In this document: piece after piece, positions 39,916-49,831 of the stretch | How the letters are laid out: the number at the start of each line of letters is the position of its first letter | Position numbering within the stretch: the stretch's first letter is position 1 | Assembly (NCBI GenBank): GCA_025200525.1 | Contig: JANUSC010000367.1 | Location: 156,988 to 220,987, forward strand | Direction: 5' to 3' | Source: Camellia lanceoleosa | Taxonomy: Eukaryota; Streptophyta; Magnoliopsida; Ericales; Theaceae | DNA length: 64,000 bases | Notes under the pieces: generated by a model | Databases searched by the model: none | What the model saw: only the letters and a program-made list of their open reading frames with translations | What the model was told of the DNA's origin: nothing | Made by a program: the position numbers and the translations under genes

Positions 39916-41769
39916 ATTTTGTGCAAGATAGCGGACAGCGAACAGAGTGAGTATGATTTGAGATCGGGTCAAGAGAACATACCGCAAGCCAGACGCCAAA
40001 GCGCCGAGAGTCCGCTGCAAAGATCCCCATCAGGAGGCTTCACCACAGACCGAGTATACTTGAGGAAGCCTGCAAAAGTATTAAATATATCAGTATTCTG
40101 TGGGATATCTGAATGAACTGAAATAACAATGCAAGATGCAGAAATAAAGTAATACATACCGGAGGCAAGTCAGGAATACCGGCCAACTCATGGCCAGCCG
40201 GAGGAGGAGCAAAAGGGATCTGGTAGGTCTCCACTCGCCTCTATAAGTCAACATAGTAGGCAAGCGCCACCATCCTCGCCCCTCGCAGACTCCTCCGCCA
40301 TGAGCTCGAGCCCTCATGGACGATCCCTCCTCGCTCCCGCCTCCGCCGGCCTGGCGCCAGAGGTCTCGGGATCACTGGAGCCCCCGCCAAAGGCCGATCA
40401 AGAAGGTCCGGACGCATTCGAGTAATCGCCTTGCCCCCGCTTCTAGATCTACGCCCACGCCCAACGGGTGTAATCCTCCATCCGCCGAAGTCAGATCCCG
40501 CCTCTCATACGCCGAGGATGGATCGGACTATTCTGCCCAAGAACCCTAGGGTCTGGCGATGAAACGCCACCTGTACCAGTTCGACAGACCGCCCTCCAGA
40601 GAATCCTAGCGCGAGGTCTCGATGGCGCCGATACCGCTCTCAGATCACCGTAGTGGAGCCCACTACCGCCAGTGACTCAAATGAAATACATTTGATTATC
40701 TATCGATATAGAATGTACGCTTGAAGCAAAGTTTAAACGGACTGTAAGTAAAACATACCTGGGGGTGATGGTGTCAAGAAACGCGGAAGAAGCTAAAGTG
40801 TCCGCGGCCTCGGACGACGCCATCGAAGGCGAGAGAAGGGGACGACCAGAGGGTCTCCGCTTCCCAGATCGCTCTAGCTCGAAAGTAGGCGACACCCACA
40901 AGCAGAAAACAGACGTCAAGACATTTATCGTAAAAGAAGAATACGAATAAGCAGAATAGCGAGCAGGTTGTGCAAAGTATTGAGTAGAGTGTACAGCAGA
41001 ACAAAGGTACAACAAGATAAAGTAGAAGTATGTGTGTGCGTGTACAGATACGACTACAAGCAGGTGTAAAGCAGTGTAATACGTAGTACAAAGGTAAATG
41101 TAAAGCAGAGGAGAAGACGATTTCCCTGTGCTCGCCAAGAGCCTCCTAATAACCGCCCATCGCCACGAGAGACTGAGCTCATATAACCGTAAGGGGTGGC
41201 CAAAGCCGCGCCTCCCCAGTCATATTGCACAATCCTCTCGACATCCACCAAAGCGCTGAGCAAGCAGGGGGGCACTGTGTTCGCCTTGGCAAACAGTGGT
41301 GGTCCCCAAAGAAGAACATGAGAAAGCTGCAGTATATCTCTCAGCCTCTGGTCATCGAGTCTTCACCAAAGATGAATTGCGACTCGAAACCGCATTCTCA
41401 ACCAGAGAAGCGGATTAACCTCGGACGAGCAAGTGGCGGCGCCCGCCACAAGTGAATCGAGCGCAATCCACTCGCCCATGTTCAGATCAGACGGGATCGG
41501 ATCACCACCCCGATGCCGGAGCATCGAGAAGTCGTGGGGTCATCGCCATGTCCCCGCCGAGCAGGAACGAATCGGTGGTGTCCCACCACCTCTCGCCAGT
41601 ATGCAAGAAGAGGTCTACAGCAGAGAGCCCGAGAGTCCCCGCAGAAGGTGCCAAGCCGCCCGACCCATAATGCTACAATCTTAACGGCGTCACAAAGCGT
41701 ACCAATCGCGAAATGACGCTCCCATACCCACGAGAGTATGAGTCTCCCCAGAGTCAAGAAATTGCAAAG

Positions 41770-42366
41770 CCATATGAAGATATGCGGTACAAATCGTATG
41801 CGGCAGATTTTAAAATTCAAACAAAAAACCGTGCCGGTGTATTTACAAGGAACTACAAGCGTGATGCGCCAAGGTGTTTTTTGAGTGGTGCAAAGGTAAA
41901 TATGGTGCACGTGTACGCTTTCGATGCAAGCAAATGTCGTTTCAGCAGATATCGCGGTGGACTACGGCCTGTGATGTGTCAGTATGTTTGTGAGGGACAG
42001 CTTACAGACATGGTGCATGTGTGCACATTTTTTAGATTCAAGCAGATATCTAAGTTATAGCGCCACGGTGGATTACAACGTATGATGTTACAAGTGTGTC
42101 TATGTGATCCAAAGATAAATCTAGCATGTGTGCAGTTTTTGATTCAAACAAATACCGTATTGGTGAGTTTGCGAAATGCGATGTGCCGTGTGTTTGGGTA
42201 ATTCAGATAGTGCAAGGTGTGTGTGTATTCCCTAAGGTGATATTAGTGAGTTTGTTCACAATCAACTACAAGATAAAGACATCGTAATCCAAGCGCTTAA
42301 TGGGTTCATTAGCTACTATAGCTTGTGAAATCCTACATTGCGTAAAATAAAAGACGAGAATGTTAC
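41770..42366. other. First intron of the antisense PMD gene with about 108-bp imperfect repeats
   Basis: Between the MDPG exon and the RWWDTT exon. Three diverged copies are visible, starting near 41,893, 42,005 and 42,112. Shared landmarks are GGTGCA(C/T)GTGT, GATTCAAGCA(G/A)AT and CG(C/G)GGTGGA(C/T)TAC. The donor GTAACATTC lies at the right end of the interval. The acceptor near 41,750-41,770 is not certain. Confidence 0.5.
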
Positions 42367-42899
42367 CTTGACGCCTAAAAGACAAGTGGGAGGTACGGCT
42401 CGCAGCAAGCTCCGATCCAAAGCCCCGCCGGCCGCTGAAATGGCGAAGTCCATCGTGGTAGCACGTGGATGGCGGGCGATAGGTCGCCGGATCGAACGGC
42501 GCCGTCAACGGAGGAGCTCGACCCCGGGGTCCATCTCATGGTCCGGAGGAGTCCCGACATGTGGAACATCGTCTGCCATGGGTAGTGGTGGTGAAAAATG
42601 ACCGGAAGATGAAAACCGGGGCGGAATGTGAAGAGTCAATTGGGAAAGTCAACCCCGAACGGACCAGAAATGGCCGGGAAGGCCGGGAGACAAAAATACA
42701 CGGGAATGTAGAGAATATCAAGGGGAACAAGTCCCGAAAAGGTGGAAACGGCGAAAAGTACACCGAAACGAAGTTTTGTTCAGTCGAAAATGTCCGAAAC
42801 ACGAAGAATATCGCGAATCCGACGAAAAAACGGGTGTAAAACGCGAAGAAATCGGCGAAAAATCAAAGGAAAAACACTCTAGAGAGAGAGAGGAGGAGT

Positions 42900-42960
42900 T
42901 TTCGGTGGAAGAAAAGTGAGGAAATAGGGTTTAAAACCCTATGTTATAAAGCCCGGAGTG
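42900..42960 (-). promoter_or_regulatory. Promoter of the antisense PMD gene (TATA, telo-box, CT-rich leader)
   Basis: On the minus strand the order is CTTTATAAC (42944-42952), TAGGGTTTTAAACCCTA (about 42,925-42,941), then CTCACTTTTCTTCCACC and a CTCCTCCTCTCTCTCTCT leader (about 42,880-42,900). A TATA box followed by an AAACCCTA telo-box and a CT-rich 5' leader is a classic plant gene promoter. The first ATG-MDPG is about 380 bp downstream. It points away from the element's own transcription, so the gene appears to have an independent promoter. Confidence 0.55.
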
Positions 42961-42989
42961 AAATCGCAGCTTCGCCCGACGACATTTTT

Positions 42990-43130
42990 CACGGCCGCAC
43001 CTTTTTGTGCCGGTCGGCACTATTTTGTGCCGATAGATGAGTTTATGCAGCCGGTGGTAGCCGGTGGCCACCCCACCCAGCCGGTGGTGCTTCCAAGGAT
43101 GTTTTTAGGCAAATTGAGGAGTCTTGGGTC
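42990..43130. repeat. Segment sharing GTGCCGAC / GCCGGTGGT motifs with the LTR
   Basis: Contains TTTTTGTGCCGGTCGGCAC, TTTTGTGCCGATAG and three GCCGGTGG units (AGCCGGTGGTAGCCGGTGG and CAGCCGGTGG). The LTRs carry TTGTGCCGACTCACTTTTGTG (31342-31362) and GCCGGTGGTGATCC (33491-33504). It lies just upstream of the antisense promoter. It could be a displaced LTR fragment or a shared regulatory module. Confidence 0.5.
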
Positions 43131-43429
43131 TCTATAGATCAATAAAGTACAAGAAAATGCATCCCCGATGCTGAACCGGCCTCCGTTTTGACTTCGGACC
43201 GTCTCTACTGTGTGTGACGCTCAAATTCAAGCAAAGATTGTATCCTTTTGTATCCTTTTGTCTTTTAGAAGATTCAAAAGCTACCCTGTGTGCGTTGCAT
43301 GCATCCGTCACTTTGTCTAGTGCGGCACGGCGCGTCATTTTGCACGTCCTCTGCGACTTGCATCTTTTTGTATTTTGTACGGCACGCGTGTCACACTTGC
43401 ATCATTTTGTACTTTGTGTTGCAAACATG

Positions 43430-43990
43430 TCGCACTTAGTATGCATTTCATGTTCGCGTGAGGTGTGCCACCTCACGTGCTTCATTGCATTTCATGTTCG
43501 CGTGAGGTGTGCCACCTCACGTGCTTCATTGCATTTCATGTTCGCGTGAGGTGTGCCACCCCACGTGCTTCATTGCATTTCATGTTCGCGTGAGGTGTGC
43601 CACCCCACGTGCTTCATTGCATTTCATGTTCGCGTGAGGTGTGCCACCTCACGTGCTTCATTACATTTCATGTTCGCGTGAGGTGTGCCACCTCACGTGT
43701 TTCATTGCATTTCATGTTCGCGTGAGGTGTGCCACCTCACCTGCTTCATTGCATTTCATGTTCACGTGAGGTGTGCCACCTCACGTGCTTCATTTCATTT
43801 CATATTCACGTAAGGTGTGCCACCTCACGTGTTTCATTTTCATTTGCATTTCAATTCACACGAGGTATGCCACCTCGTGTGTTTCATTTTCATTTTGCAT
43901 TCATTTCAATTCGCGTGAGGTGTACCACCACACGCGTTTCATTCGCATTACCTTTCAAATCATATGAGGTGTGTGCGCCTCATTTGCCTC
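43430..43990. repeat. 44-bp tandem array with a hairpin and G-box in each unit
   Basis: Nine near-perfect units begin at TGTTCGCG positions 43451, 43495, 43539, 43583, 43627, 43671 and 43715, then at 43759 and 43803, followed by about three decayed copies. Period is exactly 44 bp. Each unit contains the inverted repeat CGTGAGGTG-TGC-CACCTCACG (9-bp arms) and, in nearly all units, CACGTG, the plant G-box/E-box bound by bHLH and bZIP factors. The array ends about 480 bp upstream of the antisense PMD promoter. Open frames through it exist only because of the repeat. Confidence 0.92.
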
Positions 43991-44060
43991 ATTTGCATTA
44001 TTCGCTCTATTTTTATGCTCTCATCATGATCAAGCTACATTTCGACATAACCTGGCCCCG

Positions 44061-44665
44061 GGCGAGACCTTAAACACGTGCGGTCTAGGAGACCTTAAAT
44101 CCTTCGAAGGTGCAAAACCTTTATGCATTGTTATGTATCATCATCTCGGCAGCCGCGCATTGCCGCACATTTTGAAACCATGCACCCATCCTGGTCTGGC
44201 GAGACCTTAAACACGCACGGTCTAGGAGACCTTAAATCCTCGGGAGGTGCAAGACCTTCGGTGCACTAAAGTTGCCCCTCATCGCATTTGGCATGCATTT
44301 CATCGCGCCGTTTGGCGCACCCCCATTGCACTTCATTTTCCATCCTTTGAGGCACGCATACCTCATTGCACTCCATTTTCCATCTTTTGAGACACGCACG
44401 TCTCATTCGCCCCATTTGCATCCCTCAAGCGTCTCATTCGCAGAGACTCACTTAGAGTGTTGTGTAATCATTGTTCCACTGAGACTTTAAACACGCACGT
44501 CTAGGAACCTTAAACTTCTGGGTGCAAACCTTCTAAAAGGTGCACCTCATTGCATTTTTGCATACATTCCATAGCGTTGTTTTGCGATCTCATCGCTGTC
44601 TCCCGTCCGGGCGAGACCTTAAACACGCACGTCTAGGAGACCTTAAATCCTCTCGAAGGTGCAAT
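44061..44665. repeat. Four dispersed copies of a GCGAGACCTTAAACACGCAC repeat
   Basis: Copies start near 44061, 44199, 44481 and 44611. Each reads GAGACCTTAAACACGCACGG then TCTAGGAGACCTTAAATCCT and a GAAGGTGCAA tail, about 55-60 bp. Spacings of about 138, 282 and 130 bp suggest a tandem unit of roughly 130-140 bp with one copy lost between the second and third. Intervening sequence has GGCACGCATACCTCATTGCA-like units (44,330-44,430). Confidence 0.75.
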
Positions 44666-44689
44666 TCTCGGTGTTTGTCGCGCTGACGA

Positions 44690-44980
44690 CTTTCGTGGTC
44701 TGGTAAAGCCACCCGTCTGGTTTATGAGTTCCTAGGAGACCAATGGGGACGGTGAAAACTAGAGTTTAAATGGCTTATGCCTAGAACGCAAAGGTTCGGA
44801 ATTTCCGAGACTAAAGTCTGGTTTAAATACCCAGGGGGTGTACCCTCGGCTTGAAATCTGTATGGAAGCCCCATAGGTTGAGGCGGTATGTTTACGCCTC
44901 AATTCTGGATACTGAACCAACCTAGTATATCACCCCCGTTGGTAGAATAGGGAAAACTGCAATCGCTGCCATTGCATCAA
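44690..44980 (+). other. Non-coding 3' region of the element
   Basis: No gene. The stretch contains a self-complementary-looking segment around 44,800-44,930 (GGTTTAAATACCC, GGAAGCCCCATAGGTTGAGGC) and CACCCCCGTTGGTAGAATAG at its end. I assign no function. Confidence 0.4.
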
Positions 44981-45200
44981 CATGCATCCCACGCATCATT
45001 TGTAAATATTGCATATGTCTTGCATTTCGAAAAATCAAAACATAAAAAAACATGCATCCCATGCATCATTAATACTATTGCATATGTCATGCACTTCAAA
45101 ACAAAAACAAAACAAACCATGCATATGTCGTGCATCATCATTATAGTATAGCGCATATGTCATGCATTTTCTGTAAATATCCATTTCTATTGCATGGTAG
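44981..45200. repeat. About 68-bp tandem repeat rich in CATGCAT/GCATATGTC
   Basis: Units begin at 44981, 45051 and 45118 with CATGCATCCC(A/C)(T/C)GCATCATT, then TATTGCATATGTC(T/A)TGCA and an A-rich tail (CAAAACATAAAAAAA or AAAACAAAAACAAAACAAAC). Periods are 70 and 67 bp. It is part of the repeat-rich 3' region. Confidence 0.75.
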
Positions 45201-45237
45201 TTGCATGCATTCACTGCATCATCTTCCATCTATGGCC

Positions 45238-45420
45238 TGTGCCTTCCCTTGTTGAGCTTGGTCTGGTATGTGCCCTTACTTTTCACGTTGAAGCACGGTT
45301 CATGTGTATCGCGCCTATTCCTTGATGAACTTGGTTTGAGGTCGCGGCACCTTTTCTCGCTAAACATGGCTTGTAATGCAGCATGCCTTTCCTAGGCAAA
45401 TACGGTTCGCCCGCGGCCAT
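45238..45420. repeat. Degenerate tandem repeats of about 37 bp
   Basis: Successive segments share a C(C/T)TT...GA(A/G)CTTGGTTT-like core: GTTGAGCTTGGTCTGG, GTTGAAGCACGGTTCA, GATGAACTTGGTTTGAGG, CTAAACATGGCTTG, GGCAAATACGGTTCG. Homology between units is weak but the spacing is regular. Confidence 0.4.
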
Positions 45421-46163
45421 ATCCATTTGTATCCATTTCCATTACATTGTAGTGTAGTCATTGCGTCCGCATTAGGATCACTATTCTCACCCCAAATGTC
45501 GTTTCCACTTATGTCATCCCACCCAATACTTGTTCTTGTGTCCGTACGAAGTACTCATAGATCGACATCGCTCTATGGAGACTTGACTTGTCACCTCCAT
45601 CAATCTATTTGACATATGTGTGGTTTCGAACCGCTCCGGTTTGAATCATGATTCAATTGCCCTGCATGTAGTTTGCCTTGCATATAGTTTCGATTGCATT
45701 GCACTATCATTTGCATTATTCATACATCATTTTGTATATATTGCATATCATCTTGCATTCATTTTGCATGGCTTGCATATTGCTAACAATATTGTACTTG
45801 TTAAGTTTGTTTTCTTTACAGGCACGATATTGTATGTACGGCTCATTTGGGGCCGGTGCAACCGGGCGAGCCGCACAGGTATTGTATCCTCCGCGTGAGA
45901 CATTTCGAGAATTGCAAAATTCTCTTACATCCTTTCTACATTGTGGTGTAGTTTGGCATATGCTGGCTTATAACTGTCGCATGCGTGCTTCATTACAGCT
46001 TTCTTTGTATGATCATAAGTTATGCCCGGCTTCTTGCATTTTCGCCAGATTTGCCCCGCCGGCGATATCTTACTTGTTTTATGATTGTTCAGTCTTTTGT
46101 CAAAAATGGGTCGCCTCTGGCTTTGACATTCACTCCGCCATTGTTATGACTTCCGAAGTTCAC
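45421..46163 (+). other. 3' end of the internal region
   Basis: No coding region is supported. The stretch is T-rich with CATTGCAT/TTGCAT words (45,660-45,790), then a GC-rich island (GGGGCCGGTGCAACCGGGCG, 45,849-45,868). It ends at the polypurine tract. Confidence 0.45.
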
Positions 46164-46171
46164 AAAGAGGG
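46164..46171 (+). other. Polypurine tract (PPT)
   Basis: AAAGAGGG lies directly upstream of the 3' LTR start (CAATCAGAGACACCCC). The PPT primes plus-strand DNA synthesis. It is short but correctly placed. Confidence 0.6.
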
Positions 46172-46172
46172 C

Positions 46173-49100
46173 AATCAGAGACACCCCATTTTGACCGTCT
46201 CAAGACTTGGACGCCACCGCTGGAACACTCGGTGATTATCCATGTTTGTGTTCGTTTGGAGTTCCTGAGATGCTCAGCATGGCTTGCCTCAGACCTCCGG
46301 ACTGACTGCTTGTGTTTGGTTTTGCACCAAACACTTGTGTTTTGCCTTGAAGGGCAGGAATGCTGAGAGGCATCCCCACACACCACCGGGTGGCTAGAGG
46401 CCACCTAGAGGCCACTGGCACTTTATTGTGCCGACTGCACTAAGTTTTGTCAAAATGACACTTTTTGCCCACTTTAATCGTAAGTGGCTTGTTTTATGAG
46501 ATATTTTCACAACAGAGTTTGTTTCCTCCATACACGGTATGGAGGGATGAGCTTGCTTGGTGACTGCTTGTAAGCTTTTTTGCCTATAAGAGAAGGACTC
46601 TTCTCTTGGCTCAAGGGTTACAAAAAGTTGGAGAGATTCTAGACATTGTTTAGACATCAAGTTCGGGTTTTAGGTTTGAGTTACATACACCCTCTATATC
46701 TATCCTTCTCTTGTAAGACTAGGTGTTTTGTGCCTTACTATTGCACATGAACACCTAGTGTTTCACCTTCTCCTTGTAACCGAGGTTCTAGGAGCTGTTT
46801 TAAGTTCTTGATTGATTTGGAACTCAAGGGACCAAGCACAACAACCTTTGTGAAGAGGATCATCAAGGGTAAGAAACTAACTTTATTTACCCCATTTTTG
46901 CATTCCATTTTTTGCTAGTTTAAAACAGTTTTTGTGCTTAGTCCATAACACATAAAAGTTCTGTTTTTAGGCCCTCTTTATTGTTCATTAAGAGTGTTTT
47001 GTGGTTTGAGCAAGTTTGATCACTCTTAGACCTTGAAAAGGGCACTTTTTGTGCTATTTTGTGAGAGATCCGAGATTTTGGTGATAGGATCTCTTCACCA
47101 CTGAAATCTTGAGGGATTTCAGTGGTGAAGAGCATGCCTTGAAGTCTCCAAAAGGGGAGGGCCACCCCCTCTCCTTGATATCCTTGAAAAGGGCAAGTTT
47201 TGCCTCTTGAGAGAGCACCATGTTTGAGTGTGTGTTGAGCATGTTTGGCTTGTTTTCCATGCTTATATTACTATGATATAACATGTTTTCAAGTTGGTTT
47301 TGGTCTCCTATGCATGCTTAGTATAGTTGTCTTGTAATGCCTCTTATTGCCTTAACATATCTAGGAAGTGTGTCCCTATTTCTAGCATGTTTTAGACTTG
47401 ACTTTGTGAAGCTTGTATGCTTATTTTGCCATGGTTTAGCTCTGTCCATGGTCGTTTGAGTCAATCTTGACATGCTTTGTATATCCCCTTTGTATTGTAG
47501 CCTGTATGCTTCAAGTAGATGCATGTGTAGGATGCATTGCCTCCATGTTTTCAAGGGTTTGGAACCCTCTTACATGCTATTTCAGACCTTATAATGTGCT
47601 TGTATCCTTGCCTTAGTGGTCTTGTTAATGTTTTAGGAGCATGTGTTGTATGCCCCTTGTTTTGACTTCAATGCACGCCTTTGATTTAATGACTCTTAGA
47701 TGCCATCTAAGTAGCCATTTGGCTTTGTTTTGACATGCTAGAAACCTGTTTTAGGTTGATTAGTGCATGCCATGTATGCTTGTGCGTGTGGTTTGATGCC
47801 CTATTGACTTGCTCTTAAGCCTAGGCCATTTGCATGCTTTGTTTGGCATGCTTCATTGCATGATTTGGCATCATGTTTAACTTGAATTTCAGAGCTTTAA
47901 GTGCATACTAGTTGCCCATGTTTGGCCTCTTCAAGTATGCATGAGAGTTGCTTTTGTATGCCTAAGTCTTGAGCCCAACACTTGCATGTGTGTGTGTGCA
48001 TTTGGTCTCATTTTCTAGGCACTTTGGCCAACGATTTTAGGCCCATTTTGAGTTGACTAATTCATGTATAAGTCCATCCCTCTTGTGGTTGGCATGCTTG
48101 CATTATATGCTTGTTTGTATGCTTGCATAGACACATGACATCGTACATCTTGCATGCCTAGATGACATGCTTAGGTTTGCACCACATTGACATGCATGCC
48201 AAGTCTCTTGAAGTGAGTTTGATAGAGGTTTGGCACCCCTTTGTGCCTATGTGTTTTGCATGCATTTGAAAGTGAAGTTGCACTCTTGGTTCTTAGGGCC
48301 ATCATGCAAGGAAATGCACGATTGGTGGTCCGGGAACCGAGGCACATGCCCCCTTGAGTCAATAACATGATAGGAAATGTGTTTGGTGCATAAATAGCTT
48401 GGATTGTATTGCCATGCTTGTTGTTTCCCTCTCATTGTGAGTTGCGGTGTTCTCAGACTTTGTGCCGACTGGCACTAAAAGTGCCGTGCGGCATCCCTTG
48501 GCAAATTAGGAATTCAGGTCGATGGCCTCATCCTTCAAATTGGTGTCCTACCACAATGGTGGTGATCCAAGGTCCAGGGAGGTATCCTAATATTTTGGCA
48601 ATTTTCGAGGAGGAGAGCAGAAAAAATGAGGCACACTGCATGGCAAGCAGGATTCCGAGCCAGCACCCGAGCATCACATCAGATCAGATCCTCATCCCGA
48701 GTATGCTTATTGCTTTTAATTAGATTAATTAACTGCTTAATTAATTTAGTCAATTTGTAATATTTAATTAGCTTATGTAGTTAATCAGATATTATTTTGG
48801 TCCCTCCGTGAGGGCATAATTGTAATAAGTGTGGGTGAGTGGGTGTATGTCTTCCAACCCCCATTTCTTTCTCCCTTTTATTTACCCGCTTACAATGGTA
48901 GATTAGGGCATACTTATTTTAGCATACCTTATGCAATGCATGCGTGCATACATGCATTTGTTTACATGCACCGGGCTCGGTACATCATACAAACTGCATT
49001 GTATTTTCAATTCCAAATTGAATATATGCTATCTGATCACATTTCACATGCCATGTTTAGGGTTAGCCGAGCCTACTCTAGATTACATCCCTGTATGTGA

Positions 49101-49826
49101 TGCATTAGCCATTTAACATAAACTAGGTCATGCATGTTTGCTAACCAGTTTACTATTTTGGCACGGAGTACGATGTAAGTTTTTATGGCTTTAGCATACC
49201 GCATGCGTGTGAATGCTTACCATGACAGTATGCTTACCATGCGGCTAAGTGCTTACATGATAAACTGTTTGCATGCCTGTGGGTGGAGGTTGGATTGCTT
49301 GAGTTGGAACAACTCATTGAAATCTGCATTTTAGCCTACTTGCGAGTAGCAAAAGAAAACAACATCGCCGAGACAAAACGGATATGCAATGTTTATTTCC
49401 AAATTAGGCAATCTAGTCTATACTTTTGTGTTGTGCGCATCACATAGTAATTCTAGGCTAATAATTGGAATAAGAACGCATAAAGTTTTCAAAATCGGAT
49501 ATCACGGTTAGTAGAGGCCGGTCTTCTGAAGCGAAAGGGTGCTCATAGTCGACCTTTCCCGATCGTATCTAAGCTCCCGAGCCAAGACCACTTTGGTGAT
49601 GATTTTATATGTATTCTTCAAGACTGAAAGTCGTGGTTTCCTAAATTTCCCAATTAAAAAAAATATTTAGGTGGCGACTCAGAATCAGGCAAAGCAATTC
49701 ATGTTTGGCACTACTTTTCAAAAATCTGCTTTTCTCAAACGATTCACGGATTTGGACTCTTTGGTTCAGATGAACCGCGACACAAAAGGAGTCCGAATCG
49801 CACCGAGGTCCGCTATGACGCATACA
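46173..49826 (+). repeat. 3' LTR of the Tat-type element
   Basis: Co-linear with 31074-34750. It keeps the TATA-like CCTATAAGAG (about 46,583), the 18-bp inverted repeat (47091-47132), the GCATGC-rich central part and the TTAATTAA tract. It ends in GACGCATACA at the junction with satellite. Between 47,210-48,420 and 32,160-33,370 I count about 15-20 differences. Differences rise sharply in the CG-rich parts (48,450-48,700 and 49,500-49,820), mainly as indels. Confidence 0.88.
47091..47132. repeat. Perfect 18-bp inverted repeat in the 3' LTR
   Basis: Same arms as the 5' LTR hairpin: CTCTTCACCACTGAAATC at 47091-47108, loop TTGAGG, and GATTTCAGTGGTGAAGAG at 47115-47132. Both arms are free of substitutions although flanking LTR sequence has some. 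Confidence 0.9.
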
Positions 49827-49831
49827 CCTAC
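49827..49831. other. Right target-site duplication of the 18.7-kb element
   Basis: CCTAC, followed by CATTTCACGACACGG, which is satellite resuming in the phase expected after TTAC. It pairs with CTTAC at 31069-31073. Confidence 0.5.

Larger units (their letters stand above)
39490..42540 (-). pseudogene. Antisense plant mobile domain (PMD) gene inside the retrotransposon, multi-exon, frames disrupted
   Basis: PMD ('aminotransferase-like') proteins occur in plant genomes and as additional ORFs of Ty3 elements; host members such as MAIL1/MAIN are nuclear. Read on the minus strand: a first exon from the ATG at 42534 (MDPG) to a donor CAAG|GTAAC at 42367/42366; a second exon (about 41,740-41,115) with RWWDTTDSF (41559-41588), GDMAMTP, GGDPIPSDL and YDWGGAALA (41198-41224) then GGSWRA; a short exon about 40,760-40,890; an exon 40160-40677 ending CCTCCG|GTATGT; an exon 39982-40069 preceded by TTTTGCAG and ending TTGCG|GTATGTTC; and a last exon about 39,495-39,660 with an RGG/GRGRG-rich tail. 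The order W-x-TT-x-SF, TP-DF-LTG, GG-PIP-D, YDWG-AALA-Y matches the N-terminal half of PMD. Several exons need frame changes, which may be decay or consensus error at CG-rich sites. Whether it is expressed cannot be judged here. Confidence 0.72.
31074..49826 (+). mobile_element. Ty3/gypsy LTR retrotransposon, Tat/Ogre-type, apparently non-autonomous, about 18.7 kb
   Basis: Two direct repeats of about 3.65 kb (31074-34750 and 46173-49826) bound an internal region of about 11.4 kb. A PBS-like sequence follows the 5' LTR and a purine tract precedes the 3' LTR. Internal order is leader, gag remnant (35465-36434), post-gag non-coding DNA with A-rich tracts, an antisense multi-exon PMD gene (39490-42540), its promoter, then a 3.1-kb repeat-rich 3' region. 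Long LTRs, the PBS type, the Gag C-terminal motif, an antisense additional ORF and a hypervariable 3' region with tandem repeats are hallmarks of the plant Tat lineage that includes Ogre. I found no protease, reverse transcriptase, RNase H or integrase motif, so mobility would need enzymes from a related element. The LTRs look about 1-2% divergent by eye over 1.2 kb, suggesting recent insertion. Confidence 0.85.

Noticed and set aside
41433..41716. Plus-strand frames over the PMD region
   Set aside because: They are shadows of the minus-strand exon containing RWWDTTDSF. Codon pattern and family motifs are on the minus strand.
43214..44073. Plus-strand frames with repeated CHLTCFIAFH-like peptides
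   Set aside because: This is a read-through of the 44-bp tandem array; 44 is not a multiple of three, so the peptide changes frame-by-unit and reflects only the repeat.
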